A stretch of DNA of 64,000 nt, taken from Pseudogulbenkiania sp. MAI-1. GTDB lineage: Bacteria; Pseudomonadota; Gammaproteobacteria; Burkholderiales; Chromobacteriaceae. The position numbers and the translations under genes are program-made. Location of the stretch: the NCBI RefSeq assembly GCF_000527175.1, contig NZ_AZUR01000001.1, positions 4,275,790 through 4,339,789 on the forward strand, read 5' to 3'. Shown here piece by piece: positions 39,779 through 52,351 of this stretch. Positions within the stretch are counted from its first letter, which is position 1; each line of letters begins with the position of its first letter. The notes under the pieces are model-generated. The model was not told the origin of the DNA, searched no databases, and worked only from the letters and a program-made list of their open reading frames with translations.

Positions 39779-39793
39779 TTGCGGGACCCTGCC

Positions 39794-41674
<1,881 letters not shown>

Positions 41675-41703
41675 GGCGCTCCGCGCCGCCGCTCAGCAAG
41701 CGA

Positions 41704-43803
41704 TCACGAGCTATCGTCGTCGTCGATGCGCGCCTGCCGCTCCAGCTCGGCGGCCAGGATCGCCCCGGCGCTGGCGCCGGCCAGCGCCGCCAGGCGCTGG
41801 CTGTCCTCTTCCGTCAGCCCGTGGGTGTCGTCGTAGGCGACGGCCGGTGCCGGCTGGGCCGGCAGGATGGGCCGCACCGGGGGCGGCGTCTGTTGCCCCG
41901 GCAGGATCACGTGCACCGCGCGGTGGGCGAAGAAGATGCCGCGCGCCTCCAGCGCCTCCTTGACGCGGCGGTAGGCCTCGCGCCGGATCACCCACTGCTC
42001 GCCGGGCCGGGTGGTGAACTTCATGCGCACGATCAGCGCCGATTCCTCGATGCGCATCACCCCCTGCGACTTCAAGGGCAGGATGAAGTGCGGTCCCAGC
42101 TCGGGATCGGCCAGCATCTCCTCGCCGACGTTCTTGATCACCTTGCGCACCGTCTCCAGGTCGACGTCGTAGGGCAGGCGGATCTCCAGCTTCATCGTCG
42201 CCCAGTCGCGGCTCAGGTTGCGCACCGTGCTGATCGAGCTGTAGGGGATGGTCTGCAGCGCGCCCAGGTGGTGGCGCAACTGCATCGAGCGGATCGACAG
42301 CCGCTCGACGGTGCCGCGCAAGTCGCCGGCCTCGATGTACTCGCCGCGGCGGAAGGCATCGTCGAGCAGGAAGAAGATGCCGGAGATGACGTCCTGCACC
42401 AGCTTCTGCGCGCCCAGCCCGATGGCGATGCCGACCACGCCGGCGCCGGCCAAGAGCGGCCCGATCTCCACCCCGAGCGCGTGCAGCAGGCTCAAGGTCA
42501 GGATCATCAACAGCAGGAAGAACAGCAGGGTGCGCAGCGGCGGCAGCAAGGTCTCGGTACGGCTGCCGGCGGCGCCGCCCTCGCCCTCGTCGGCCAGCGT
42601 GCCGCGTTCCTCCTGCTCCGGCGGCGGCAGCTGGCGCTCGATCTGCGACAGCAGCACCTCCCACACCACGTAGGCGATCAGCACGATCGCCATGCTGTCG
42701 AGCAGCGACTTGAGCAGCCGGCGGGTGCCGCTGTCGCCGCCCATGGCCATGGCGTCGTAGCCCAGCACGTCCGCCACGGTCAGCACGGCGATGGTGATCA
42801 GGATCAGCCGCAGGCCGCCCTGCAGGATGCGGCGGAAGCGGCGCGAGCGCTGGGCGAAGGTATGGCTCTGCAGCCAGGGCAGCTGGCACAGCTTGTACAG
42901 CGCGGCGGCGAACAGCCGGTCGATGATGGGAAACAGCAGCGTGATCCACCACGGCCAGGCCATCCGGGCGGCGTGCTGCAGGTTGCCGACGATCAGGCTG
43001 TAGCTCCACAGCGCCCAGATCGACAGCAGCCACACCGTCACCAGCATCGGCCACGACTGCGCCAGGATTAGCGCCAGGCCGTGCTCCGCGGCGCCGTTGT
43101 CGCGGCTCTTGAACAACTGCTCGATGGTGCTCCGCTGGGTCCAGACGAAACCCAGCGCGAACAGGTTGAGCACGAGCCCGGTGAGCACCTTGATCAGCCG
43201 TACCAGCTCGCCGTCCATGCCGAGCCAGGCCAGGAAATCGGTACCCTGGAAGCCGACGACGAACAGCAGGGTGAAGCTCATCACACCGCGGTGGAAGCTC
43301 ATCGCCTGCTCGCAGGCGATCGGCAGCGGACGGATGCCCTTGGAGGTGGGGGCGAACACCGCCTGCGACAGCACGTTGACGGCGCGGAAGGTGACGATCG
43401 CCAGCAGCAGGCTGAACAGGATCTTCGGCCGCACGTCGACGGTGTTGCTGGTCAACAGCAGCATGCCCTGGGCGGTGACCATGAAGATACCCACGCACAG
43501 CAGCCGGAACAGCGTGCGCAGCAGCTGGTAGCCGATGCGGCTGCCCAGCCCGCTCGCCTCCTCGCGGCCGATGGCGTTGGCTAGCGCGCGGAAGCGCCGC
43601 CCGGCCAGGTATTCGGCCAGCGTCGCCGTCGCCACCACCAGCCCGGCGAGGGCGAGGAAGCGGTCCCAGCCGGCGGCGGTGACGTCGCGGTCGATCTGGC
43701 GCACGATCGTCAGCAGTTCGTCGGGGGCGCGGCCGAGAACCTGCTGGATGATCCACAGCACGTCGGCGATCTGGTTGGTACTGTTGAAGAGTTCGTTCAG
43801 CAT
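41704..43803 (-). CDS. Large MscS-family mechanosensitive channel
   Basis: 699 residues. Around nine to eleven predicted helices occupy residues 40-470. The MscS core then begins with the pore helix (GVVGIAIGLGAQKLVQDVISG), followed by the beta domain (RRGEYIEAGDLRGTVERLSIRS) and the vestibule alpha/beta domain. The C-terminal tail is Pro-rich then acidic (RIDDDDSS). The large N-terminal membrane part places it with YbiO/YjeP-like channels rather than small MscS. It releases solutes on hypo-osmotic shock from the inner membrane. Single gene, downstream of the glycosyltransferase cassette in the opposite direction to the activator. Confidence 0.88.
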   Translation of the reverse strand: MLNELFNSTNQIADVLWIIQQVLGRAPDELLTIVRQIDRDVTAAGWDRFLALAGLVVATATLAEYLAGRRFRALANAIGREEASGLGSRIGYQLLRTLFRLLCVGIFMVTAQGMLLLTSNTVDVRPKILFSLLLAIVTFRAVNVLSQAVFAPTSKGIRPLPIACEQAMSFHRGVMSFTLLFVVGFQGTDFLAWLGMDGELVRLIKVLTGLVLNLFALGFVWTQRSTIEQLFKSRDNGAAEHGLALILAQSWPMLVTVWLLSIWALWSYSLIVGNLQHAARMAWPWWITLLFPIIDRLFAAALYKLCQLPWLQSHTFAQRSRRFRRILQGGLRLILITIAVLTVADVLGYDAMAMGGDSGTRRLLKSLLDSMAIVLIAYVVWEVLLSQIERQLPPPEQEERGTLADEGEGGAAGSRTETLLPPLRTLLFFLLLMILTLSLLHALGVEIGPLLAGAGVVGIAIGLGAQKLVQDVISGIFFLLDDAFRRGEYIEAGDLRGTVERLSIRSMQLRHHLGALQTIPYSSISTVRNLSRDWATMKLEIRLPYDVDLETVRKVIKNVGEEMLADPELGPHFILPLKSQGVMRIEESALIVRMKFTTRPGEQWVIRREAYRRVKEALEARGIFFAHRAVHVILPGQQTPPPVRPILPAQPAPAVAYDDTHGLTEEDSQRLAALAGASAGAILAAELERQARIDDDDSS

Positions 43804-43846
43804 GGCGGCGCTCCTTCTGCCGCATTAGGGCGTGTTCCCCGTCGTT

Positions 43847-44641
43847 TCATCGCCGTGGATGGGAAACCCCCCTCGTGCTCCACAGCGTCTCCGGTTCGAG
43901 CCAGATGGCGGCCGGATGTTCCGCCAGCACGGCCAACAGGCGCGCGCAGCCGTCCCACAGCGCGGCGTCGTGCACCAGGTGGTGGCTCATCAGGCCGGTC
44001 GGCTCGGCGGGGTCGGCCCCGCCCTGGCCCTCACCCTGCCGACGTGCCGCCAGATGGCGCGCCAGTGCCGCCGCCACCGCGGCGTCGCCGGCGTACTGGC
44101 GGCGATGCCAGTCGATCAGGTCGGCGTGCACGTTGACCACGGTCAGGCCGGGCACGGGCTCGCGCGGGCCGAGCGTCGACAGCCCGACGAGCCCGGCCTC
44201 GGGCAGGCGCGTCGTCCAGCCGGCGTGGATGCGGTTCCACGGCGGCACCAGCACCGGGCGGAAGCGCGGGCCGAAGGCCGCCGCCAGGCGTTCCCGTCCG
44301 GCTTGCAGCGCCGCGCGCAGCGGCTCCCACTGCCAGGTAGCGCTCAGCTCGCACTGGCGCTCGCCCGGCGCGGCGTGGTCTTGGTGGGCGATGCCGTGCT
44401 GCAGCACGCCGATCGCGGCCCGGTCCTCCAGCGCGGCAGGCAGCGACTCCTCCAGCCGGGCCGGAATCACCGCCAGCCACAGCGGCGCGCCGTGGGCATC
44501 GGCCAGCGCGAGCAGGCGCTGCAGCGCGGCACTGTCCGCTACCGCGTCGTCGTCGCGCCACCAGAACGTGGCTGGGCGGCCCGCCTCCTGCCAGCGGTCG
44601 AGTTCGCGGCGCAATGGGGCGAAGGCGTCGTCAGTCGCCAT
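43847..44641 (-). CDS. Polysaccharide deacetylase-like protein
   Basis: 264 residues, no signal peptide. It has a NodB-type fold pattern: acidic metal motif WWRDDDAV near residue 22, an H-x5-H pair (QHGIAHQDHA) near residue 80, a Pro/Trp block LVPPWNRI, and a late Asp/His region (HADLIDWHRR, MSHHLVHDAALW). Such proteins remove N- or O-acetyl groups from glycans, here apparently on the cytoplasmic side. It is the last gene of the five-gene cassette and overlaps the upstream glycosyltransferase gene by 11 bases. Confidence 0.78.
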   Translation of the reverse strand: MATDDAFAPLRRELDRWQEAGRPATFWWRDDDAVADSAALQRLLALADAHGAPLWLAVIPARLEESLPAALEDRAAIGVLQHGIAHQDHAAPGERQCELSATWQWEPLRAALQAGRERLAAAFGPRFRPVLVPPWNRIHAGWTTRLPEAGLVGLSTLGPREPVPGLTVVNVHADLIDWHRRQYAGDAAVAAALARHLAARRQGEGQGGADPAEPTGLMSHHLVHDAALWDGCARLLAVLAEHPAAIWLEPETLWSTRGVSHPRR

Positions 44642-45776
44642 GGCCGGCCTCTTCGGCCCAGCGCCGCAGCAGCCGCGCGCTCTGTTCGGCACCGTCCATC
44701 CTGAGCGGCACCCTGGTTGGCGGCAGCGCCAGCGCGGCATCGACGGCGGCCGCCAGCGTCGCCGGCGTCAGCGCGTTCTCGCCCAGCACCACGGCGCGCC
44801 CGTGCGCGGCCAGCGCCTCGGCGCGCCGCCGCTGCTCGGTCTGGTTGTCGCCCTCGAATGGCACCAACACGGCCGGACAGCCGGCGGCCAGCACGTCGAG
44901 CACGGTGTTGTAGCCAGCCTGCGAGATCGACAGCGCAGCCACCGCCAGGCGCGGCGCGAAGTCGGCACGCAGGTCCTCGACGATCACGCCGTCCGGCGCC
45001 TCGCGCTCCAGCGTACGGCGCAGCGTCGGCTCCAGCCGCGGGCCGCACAGCAGGCGCCAGCGCGCCGTGGCGAGCCGGCTCAACGGTCGGGCCGCCAGCG
45101 CGCAGCGCAGCAGTTCGGCGCCGACCGCGCCGCCGCCGGCCGAGACCAGCACCTCGCCGGCCGCGTCCGGGTCGTCCGACGACGTCACCGCCGCGCCGAC
45201 GTAGCCGGTGTGGTGCACGCGCTCGGCCGGCAACAGTTCGACCGGGAAGGAGCGCGACAGCGGCAGGAACGCGGCGTCGCCGTGCACCAGCAACTGGTCG
45301 AAGTCGCGCCGGAACAGCGCCGCGCTCTCGGCCTGGCGCTCGGTCGGGCGCGCCTGCAGCACGTCGCGCACCGAGGCGACGATGAGCGGGCGCGGGGTCA
45401 TAGCGCGTGCGGCCTCGATCAGCGGCTGCAGCTCGAAACGCAGCCGGCGCCTCCCGAACGGGTAGCTCTCGATCAGCAGCAGCGCCGGGTGCACGCGTTC
45501 GAGCGCGGCCAGTACTCGCTCGCGCCGTTCCGCCTCGAGCGCGGCGTCGAGCGGCCGTCCCGCCGCGTCGACCAGCGTGCTGAAACGGGCGTCGGCGCTG
45601 GTCAGCGGCGGCAGTGCGATCAGCGTGGCGGCGCCGAAGTCGACCAGCGGGCTCTCCTCGCCGCCCAGCAGCACGTGCACCTCGAGGCCGCTGTCCTGCA
45701 TCGCCCGGGCCAGGCGCGCGGCGCGCTGCAGGTGGCCGATGCCGAGCAGGCTCTGCACGTAGAACAGCACCCTCAC
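44631..45776 (-). CDS. Glycosyltransferase family protein (MurG-like GT-B fold)
   Basis: 381 residues from a GTG at 45776 (GGGAG eight bases upstream) that overlaps the stop of the preceding gene as GTGA. GT-B fold: MRVLFYVQSLLGIGHLQRAARLARAM at the N-terminus, and the C-terminal donor site SQAGYNTVLDVLAAGCPAVLVPF followed by EQ (Glu/Gln) contacts. It resembles the predicted glycosyltransferases of COG4671. Donor and acceptor unknown. No membrane helix, so cytoplasmic or peripheral. Confidence 0.8.
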   Translation of the reverse strand: MRVLFYVQSLLGIGHLQRAARLARAMQDSGLEVHVLLGGEESPLVDFGAATLIALPPLTSADARFSTLVDAAGRPLDAALEAERRERVLAALERVHPALLLIESYPFGRRRLRFELQPLIEAARAMTPRPLIVASVRDVLQARPTERQAESAALFRRDFDQLLVHGDAAFLPLSRSFPVELLPAERVHHTGYVGAAVTSSDDPDAAGEVLVSAGGGAVGAELLRCALAARPLSRLATARWRLLCGPRLEPTLRRTLEREAPDGVIVEDLRADFAPRLAVAALSISQAGYNTVLDVLAAGCPAVLVPFEGDNQTEQRRRAEALAAHGRAVVLGENALTPATLAAAVDAALALPPTRVPLRMDGAEQSARLLRRWAEEAGHGD

Positions 45777-46951
45777 GACGCATTCTCCCGCACGATGGCG
45801 CCGACCCGATTGCCGATGGTCCTGAGTCCGCACAGCATGTTGCGGCGCGCCGCGGCGGACGGCGGCGGCTGCTGCGGCAGGCGTTGCAGCGCGGCCACCA
45901 TCGGCGCGGTGTCGGCCAGCTGCGCCGGGTCCAGCATCGTCGTCAGCCCCAGCGCCGCCGCCTTGCGCGCGCGGATCAGCTGCTCCATGCGCGGCTCGGT
46001 GCGCGGCACCAGCAAGGCCGGCTTGTCGAACGACAGGATCTCGCAGAAGGTGTTGTAGCCGCCCATCGCCACCACCGCGCTGGCGTGGTTCATCAGCGAC
46101 TCGAACTGGGTGTCGAAGGTGGCGACGCGCACGTTGGGAAGCGGGGCGGCGCGCAGCCGGAATGCCTCCTGCTCGTGCGTCGACATGAAGGGGCCCAGCA
46201 TGATCAGCGCCGGCCACGGCAGCTCGGCGCCGCTCTCGTAGGCGCGCAGCACCCAGTCCACCATCTCGGCGCCGTCGCCGCCGCCGCCCGGCGTCACCAA
46301 GAGGTAGGACTCGGGCAGCTCCTCCAGCAGGCCCGAGCTTTCGTGCTCCGGCAGGTGGCGCGGCAGGTAGCCGGTGTAGAGCATCTTGTCGTGGATGGTG
46401 GCGCTCACCGGCAGGCCGGTCAGCGGGTCGCCCATGTTGCGGCTGCCGTACACCCAGATCTCGTCGTACAGGTTCTCCAGCGCCGGCAGCGCGTTCTTGG
46501 CCTGCCACTCGCGCGACAGCCGGTCGGCGTCGTCCATCACGTCGCGCAGGCCGAGGATGGTGCGGGTGCGCTTGGTGGCGAGCATGTCCAGCGTGCTGGC
46601 CACCTCGCCCTTCAGCCCGAGCGGCTCCTTGTCGACGATGAACAGGTCCGGCTCGAAGATGCGCGCGGTGTGCAGGATGATCGACTCGCGCAGCGCCAGC
46701 GTCTCCTTCAGGCTGATGTGCAGCTTGAGCGGGGTGTACTCGCCGTTGTAGAGCTTGATCACGCCGGGGATGCGCACGAAGTCGACACGCGCCTTGAAGT
46801 TGAAGTGGCCGGCGATCGGCGAGCCGGTCAGGATCAGCACCGACAGCGACTTGTAGCGCTCGACCAGGGCGTGCGCGATGGCGCGGCACCGGCGCAGGTG
46901 ACCTAGTCCGAACGAGTCGTGGCTATAGATCAGGATGCGGCTTTTCTTCAT
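45773..46951 (-). CDS. Glycosyltransferase family protein (COG4671-like)
   Basis: 392 residues. The N-terminus KSRILIYSHDSFGLGHLRRCRAIAHAL and donor-site MGGYNTFCEILSFDKPALLVPRTEPRMEQ mark a GT-B enzyme of the same family as its downstream neighbour; the two probably arose by duplication. It overlaps the upstream gene by 29 bases and the downstream one by four, so all are translationally coupled. Substrate unknown. Confidence 0.8.
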   Translation of the reverse strand: MKKSRILIYSHDSFGLGHLRRCRAIAHALVERYKSLSVLILTGSPIAGHFNFKARVDFVRIPGVIKLYNGEYTPLKLHISLKETLALRESIILHTARIFEPDLFIVDKEPLGLKGEVASTLDMLATKRTRTILGLRDVMDDADRLSREWQAKNALPALENLYDEIWVYGSRNMGDPLTGLPVSATIHDKMLYTGYLPRHLPEHESSGLLEELPESYLLVTPGGGGDGAEMVDWVLRAYESGAELPWPALIMLGPFMSTHEQEAFRLRAAPLPNVRVATFDTQFESLMNHASAVVAMGGYNTFCEILSFDKPALLVPRTEPRMEQLIRARKAAALGLTTMLDPAQLADTAPMVAALQRLPQQPPPSAAARRNMLCGLRTIGNRVGAIVRENAS

Positions 46952-48134
46952 CGCGGGATACCTTGGCAGCAGCCGGGACGGCTTCTTCCGGTATAGCCGA
47001 TGACAACGGGGACGGCGCCGGCCAGTACGCGCGCAGCAGCGCGGCGGCGTGCGCCAGCGAATGCCGCTCACGCACGTAGCGCGGCCCGGCCTCGGCCATG
47101 GCGCGGCGTACCGCCCAGTCGTCGAGCAGCGTCGCCACCGCGGCGGTGAAGCGCTCGATGTTGCAGTCGTGCACCAGCCGACCGCTCGCGGCATCGACGA
47201 TGCCGGCCACGCCGGCGCCGTAACCGGCCACCACCGGGCAGCCGGCGGCCTGCGCCTCCAACAGCGCCATGCCGAAGGCCTCGTTCACCGCCGGCCACAC
47301 GCACAGCTGCGAGGCCGCCAGCCACGGTGCCGCCGCCGGCGGGTCGAGCGCCCCCAGCCGCACCACGCCGGGCAGGTCGGCGATCAGCGCGTCCAGCTCC
47401 GCCGACGCCGCGCCGTCGCCGACGATCAGCCAGTGCAGCCGGCGTCCCTCCGCCAGCAGCCGGCGGTAGCACGCCGCCAGCAGCCGGTACGAGGCCATCT
47501 TGTCGCCCGGACGCACCATCGCCACGCTGATCAGCCAGGGCCGGGCCGGGTCGAGCCCGGCCTCGCGCGCGAGCTCCCCGCGCGGGCGGCGCCGCGCCAG
47601 CACGGCGGGGTCGACGAAGGGCGGCAGCCGGCGCAGCACCCTGGTCGGCTCGGCCAGTACCGTGGCCAAGCCCGGCTCGTCGCGCGGGTTGACGATGAAG
47701 ATGCGCGCCGCCTGGCGGATCGCCGCCACGCAGTCGGACAAGTTGTCCTCCCACGGCCCCGACTCCTGGCGCGGCGCGTGCGAGGCCTCGCACAGCAGGT
47801 AGGGAATGCCGAGCGCGGCGCTCACCGCCGGGCCAATCCAGTCCGGCGCCTTGTGGTAGAGATGGTAGGTGAACCAGGCTTGCGGCCGCTCCTCCGGCGG
47901 ACGGGCGCGGTAGGCGGCGATCAGCGCTGCGGCGCGGCGCAGCGCGCGCGCCTTGAGCCGCTGCTGCTGGCGCGGGTCGCCGACACCGTCGTAGCTGCGC
48001 AGGGTGGAGGCCAGCTCCACCCGCCAGCCGGCCAGCCGCAGCCCGCGCAGCAACAGCCGCGCCAGCGTGCGGTCGCCGGATGGCACCGGATGGCGCGGCG
48101 ATTTCAGCGGAGCGTAGAAGGCGAGACGGGACAT
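46923..48134 (-). CDS. GT4-type glycosyltransferase
   Basis: 403 residues. GT-B fold with the GT4 donor motif EAFGMALLEAQAAGCPVVAG (E-x7-E) near residue 315 and a nucleotide-binding VAMVRPGDKMASYRLL block near residue 232. The acceptor-side domain (1-190) is specific to this protein. The start at 48134 lies 31 bases inside the upstream gene. No signal peptide or membrane helix. Confidence 0.83.
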   Translation of the reverse strand: MSRLAFYAPLKSPRHPVPSGDRTLARLLLRGLRLAGWRVELASTLRSYDGVGDPRQQQRLKARALRRAAALIAAYRARPPEERPQAWFTYHLYHKAPDWIGPAVSAALGIPYLLCEASHAPRQESGPWEDNLSDCVAAIRQAARIFIVNPRDEPGLATVLAEPTRVLRRLPPFVDPAVLARRRPRGELAREAGLDPARPWLISVAMVRPGDKMASYRLLAACYRRLLAEGRRLHWLIVGDGAASAELDALIADLPGVVRLGALDPPAAAPWLAASQLCVWPAVNEAFGMALLEAQAAGCPVVAGYGAGVAGIVDAASGRLVHDCNIERFTAAVATLLDDWAVRRAMAEAGPRYVRERHSLAHAAALLRAYWPAPSPLSSAIPEEAVPAAAKVSRDEEKPHPDL

Positions 48135-49384
48135 GGCGGTTCCGTGGCAGGGCGGGAGGCGTCGAAACAGGCCAGCAGCCGCTCGATGCCGCGTTCCATG
48201 GCGAAGTCGGCGCGCACCCGGGCGGCGCCGGCCTCGGCCAGGCGCTGCCGCTCGCGCGGGTCGGCGATCAGCCGCGCCAGCGCGGCGGCGAGCGCCGCGA
48301 CGTCGCCGGCCTCGACCAGCACGCCGCTGGTGCCGTCGACGATCAGCTCGGGAATGCCCGACAGCCGCGTCGACAGGCAGCACACGCCCTGGCTCTGCGC
48401 CTCCAGCAGCACGTTGGGCAGGCCGTCGCGGTCGCCGCCGTCCACCACCTTGCACGGCAGCACGAACAGATCGGCTTCGCGGTAGGCCGCCAACACCTCC
48501 TGCTGCGGCAGGGCGCCGCGCCAGCGGATGCGCCCGGTGAGCCCGAGCCGTTCGGCTTGGTGCTGCAGCTCAGGCAGCAGCGGGCCGCCACCGATGTGGG
48601 TCAGGCGCCAGCAGAGGCCGGCCGGCAGCGTCGCCAGTGCGGCGAGCAGGTCGTCGTAGCCCTTCTTGGCCACGGCGCGGCCCACCGACAGCAGCTCGAC
48701 CGGGCGCGCCGGGTCGCTGCCGTCACGCGCCGCCGGGGGAGGGGGCGGCGGCGGGAAGCGCGCGAAGCTGATGCCGTGGTAGACCAGATGCACCTTGCCG
48801 CGCCCCTCTGGAAAGGCGCTCAAGTAGTTGTGGTTGGCGCGGGTGCAGGTGGCGAGCCACTGCATGTCGGCCAGCTTGGCGCGGATTTCCCACTCCGGCT
48901 GGGTCCACACATCCTTGGCGTGCGCCGACGCCGCCCACGGCAGGCCGGTCAGGTGCGCGGCGTAGCGCGTCACCGAACCGGGGGTGTGGATGAAGTGCAC
49001 GTAGAGCTGCTCGATCTCGGGCGGGCACTCCGCCGCCAGCACCAGCGCCTGGCCGAGGCGGCGCACCCGGTTGCGCGTGAAGTCGCGCACCAGGTCGGCG
49101 AGGAACAGCCGCAGCGTCGCCCACAGCACCGCCGGCCGGCGCAAGGCGAGCACGGCGGCGCGCAGCACGCGCCACGGTTCCTGGTGCAGGTACTCCGGCA
49201 GGTAGATCACGCGGGCGCGGATCTCGCCGTGCACCGGATGGCGCTCCAGCTCGGTGGGGTGGCGCAGGGAAAACAGCGTCAGCGTGAAGCCGCGTGCCTC
49301 CAACTCGCGCAGCTCCTGTGCGATGAAGGTTTCGGAAAGGCGCGGGTAGCCTTTCAGGACGACGCCGAGATGGCGGGTTGGCAT
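48104..49384 (-). CDS. GT4-type glycosyltransferase, first gene of the cassette
   Basis: 426 residues. The pattern GYPRLSETFIAQELRELEARG at the start, HIHTPGSVTRYAA-like acceptor region, SVGRAVAKKGYDDLLAAL and the donor site GDRDGLPNVLLEAQSQG are those of exopolysaccharide GT4 enzymes of the WcaL/EpsF kind. A run of eight Pro with Ala marks the inter-domain linker. It starts 117 bases after the transhydrogenase operon, beyond that operon's terminator, so the cassette must have its own promoter in that gap, which I could not define. Confidence 0.83.
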   Translation of the reverse strand: MPTRHLGVVLKGYPRLSETFIAQELRELEARGFTLTLFSLRHPTELERHPVHGEIRARVIYLPEYLHQEPWRVLRAAVLALRRPAVLWATLRLFLADLVRDFTRNRVRRLGQALVLAAECPPEIEQLYVHFIHTPGSVTRYAAHLTGLPWAASAHAKDVWTQPEWEIRAKLADMQWLATCTRANHNYLSAFPEGRGKVHLVYHGISFARFPPPPPPPAARDGSDPARPVELLSVGRAVAKKGYDDLLAALATLPAGLCWRLTHIGGGPLLPELQHQAERLGLTGRIRWRGALPQQEVLAAYREADLFVLPCKVVDGGDRDGLPNVLLEAQSQGVCCLSTRLSGIPELIVDGTSGVLVEAGDVAALAAALARLIADPRERQRLAEAGAARVRADFAMERGIERLLACFDASRPATEPPCPVSPSTLR

Positions 49385-49441
49385 GGCAAGATCGGTTCCC
49401 TGCGAGCAACGGACTCTTCTCCAGTATCGGCCAAGCGGCGC

Positions 49442-49474
49442 AAAAAAACCGCCCGGCCGTTGCCGGCCGGGCGG
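49442..49474 (-). terminator. Intrinsic terminator of the pnt operon
   Basis: Minus-strand stem CCGCCCGGCC / GGCCGGGCGG (49449-49474) with a six-base loop, followed by seven T. Confidence 0.92.
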
Positions 49475-49501
49475 TTGATGTCAGTGCCTGTTTCTGGCGG
49501 G

Positions 49502-50872
49502 CTAGTGGGCCACGCTCTTCACCAGGTCTTCCACCACCTTCTTGGCATCGCCGAACACCATCATGGTCTTGTCCATGTAGAACAGCTCGTTGTCGAGACC
49601 CGCGTAGCCGGCGTTCATCGAGCGCTTCACCACCACCACGGTGCGCGCCTTGTGCGCCTCCAGGATCGGCATGCCGTAGATCGGGCTCGCCTTGTCCTTC
49701 TGCGCCGCCGGGTTCACCACGTCGTTGGCGCCGATCACCAGCACCACGTCGGTGTTGGCGAAGTCGGAGTTGATCTCCTCCATCTCCTGCACCTGCTCGT
49801 ACGGCACCTCGGCTTCCGCCAGCAGCACGTTCATGTGCCCCGGCATGCGGCCCGCCACCGGGTGGATGGCGTAGCGCACCTTCACCCCGGCCTCGGTCAG
49901 CAGCTCGGCGAACTCCTGCAAGGCGTGCTGCGCGCGCGACACCGCCAGGCCGTAGCCCGGCACGATGATCACCGAGTCGGCGTTGCTCATCAGGAAGCCG
50001 GCGTCCTCGGCCGAGCCCGACTTGTAGCTCTTCGGACCGGACGCGCCCGCCGCCGCCGCGGCCGGCTCGGCGCCGAAGCCGCCCAAGAGCACGCTGACGA
50101 TCGAGCGGTTCATCGCCTTGCACATGATGTAGGACAGGATGGCCCCGGACGAACCGACGCAGGCGCCGGCGATGATCAGCACCGGGTTGTTCAGCGTGAA
50201 GCCGATGCCGGCCGCCGCCCAGCCCGAGTACGAGTTCAGCATCGACACCACCACCGGCATGTCGGCGCCGCCGATCGGGATGATCAGCGTCACGCCCAGC
50301 ACCAGCGCCACCGCCACCATCGCCAGGAAGGCGGCATGGCTGTCGCTGACGAAGTACACCAGGCCGAAGCCCAGCATGGTCAGCGCCAGGACCAGGTTCA
50401 GCAGGTGCTGGCCGTTGAAGCTCACCGCCTTCGAGCCGAACTTGCCCGACAACTTGCCGAACGCCACCACCGAGGCGGTGAATGTGATCGCGCCGATGAA
50501 GGCGCCGATGAACAGCTCCACCTTCTGCACCGGGGTATGCTCCACCCCGTCGTGGAAGATCGCCGCCACCGCGATCAGCACGGCGGAGAGGCCCACCAGC
50601 GAGTGCATCGCCGCCACCAGCTCCGGCATGCCGGTCATCTGCACGGTCTTGGCGCGCCACGCCCCGATCACCGCACCGCCGGCGATGGCCGCGCCGATCA
50701 GCGCCATCACCGGCTTGTCCATGATCAGGAAGGTGGTCACCACGGCGATCGCCATGCCCACCATGCCGTACAGGTTGCCGCGCAGGGCGGACACCGGACT
50801 CGACAGCCCCTTCAACGCGAGGATGAACAACACCGCCGCGATCAGGTAAAGAATTGCAGAGATATTTTCCAT
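49502..50872 (-). CDS. pntB: NAD(P) transhydrogenase subunit beta PntB
   Basis: 456 residues. Nine or so membrane helices form domain II (1-265), with the proton-channel residues around GADMPVVVSMLNSYSGWAAA. The NADP(H)-binding domain III follows (GYGLAVSRAQHAL, HPVAGRMPGHMNVLLAEAEVPY, GANDVVNPAA, KRSMNAGYAG). With PntA it couples hydride transfer from NADH to NADP+ with proton entry, supplying NADPH. Ten bases from pntAb. Full length. Confidence 0.96.
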   Translation of the reverse strand: MENISAILYLIAAVLFILALKGLSSPVSALRGNLYGMVGMAIAVVTTFLIMDKPVMALIGAAIAGGAVIGAWRAKTVQMTGMPELVAAMHSLVGLSAVLIAVAAIFHDGVEHTPVQKVELFIGAFIGAITFTASVVAFGKLSGKFGSKAVSFNGQHLLNLVLALTMLGFGLVYFVSDSHAAFLAMVAVALVLGVTLIIPIGGADMPVVVSMLNSYSGWAAAGIGFTLNNPVLIIAGACVGSSGAILSYIMCKAMNRSIVSVLLGGFGAEPAAAAAGASGPKSYKSGSAEDAGFLMSNADSVIIVPGYGLAVSRAQHALQEFAELLTEAGVKVRYAIHPVAGRMPGHMNVLLAEAEVPYEQVQEMEEINSDFANTDVVLVIGANDVVNPAAQKDKASPIYGMPILEAHKARTVVVVKRSMNAGYAGLDNELFYMDKTMMVFGDAKKVVEDLVKSVAH

Positions 50873-50881
50873 GGCTGCTCC

Positions 50882-51175
50882 TTATTTTTTCTTCTTCTTG
50901 AACATGTCGAGCATGCGCTGGGTCACCAGGAAGCCGCCGAAGATGTTGATGCTGGCCAGGAAGATGCCGATCGCGCCCAGCACGGACGTCAAGGTGATCT
51001 GCTCACCGTTGATGTCCACCACCTGCAACAGCGCGCCGACCACGATGATGCCCGAGATGGCGTTGGTCACCGACATCAGCGGGGTATGCAGCGCCGGGGT
51101 GACGTTCCACACCACGTGATAGCCGACGAACACGGCCAGCACGAACACGGTAAGACTGGTGATAAAGGGATCCAT
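50882..51175 (-). CDS. pntAb: NAD(P) transhydrogenase subunit alpha, membrane part PntAb
   Basis: 97 residues with three predicted helices and the conserved motif VWNVTPALHTPLMSVTNAISG. It ends in a run of five Lys. In many bacteria the alpha subunit is split, and this is the short membrane half, between pntAa and pntB. Confidence 0.94.
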   Translation of the reverse strand: MDPFITSLTVFVLAVFVGYHVVWNVTPALHTPLMSVTNAISGIIVVGALLQVVDINGEQITLTSVLGAIGIFLASINIFGGFLVTQRMLDMFKKKKK

Positions 51176-51190
51176 GACACTCTCCTGGCA

Positions 51191-52351
<1,161 letters not shown>

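Larger units (their letters stand above)
39485..39793. promoter_or_regulatory. Control region between the alcohol dehydrogenase and its sigma54 activator
   Basis: 309 bases without a gene. In order from the dehydrogenase side: sigma54 -12/-24 promoter (39570-39584), a perfect GTTGCTGC palindrome (39594-39612), a possible IHF site (39675-39687) and clustered GTGTCGC half-sites (39738-39778). The spacing fits an enhancer, bend and promoter arrangement. Confidence 0.6.
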
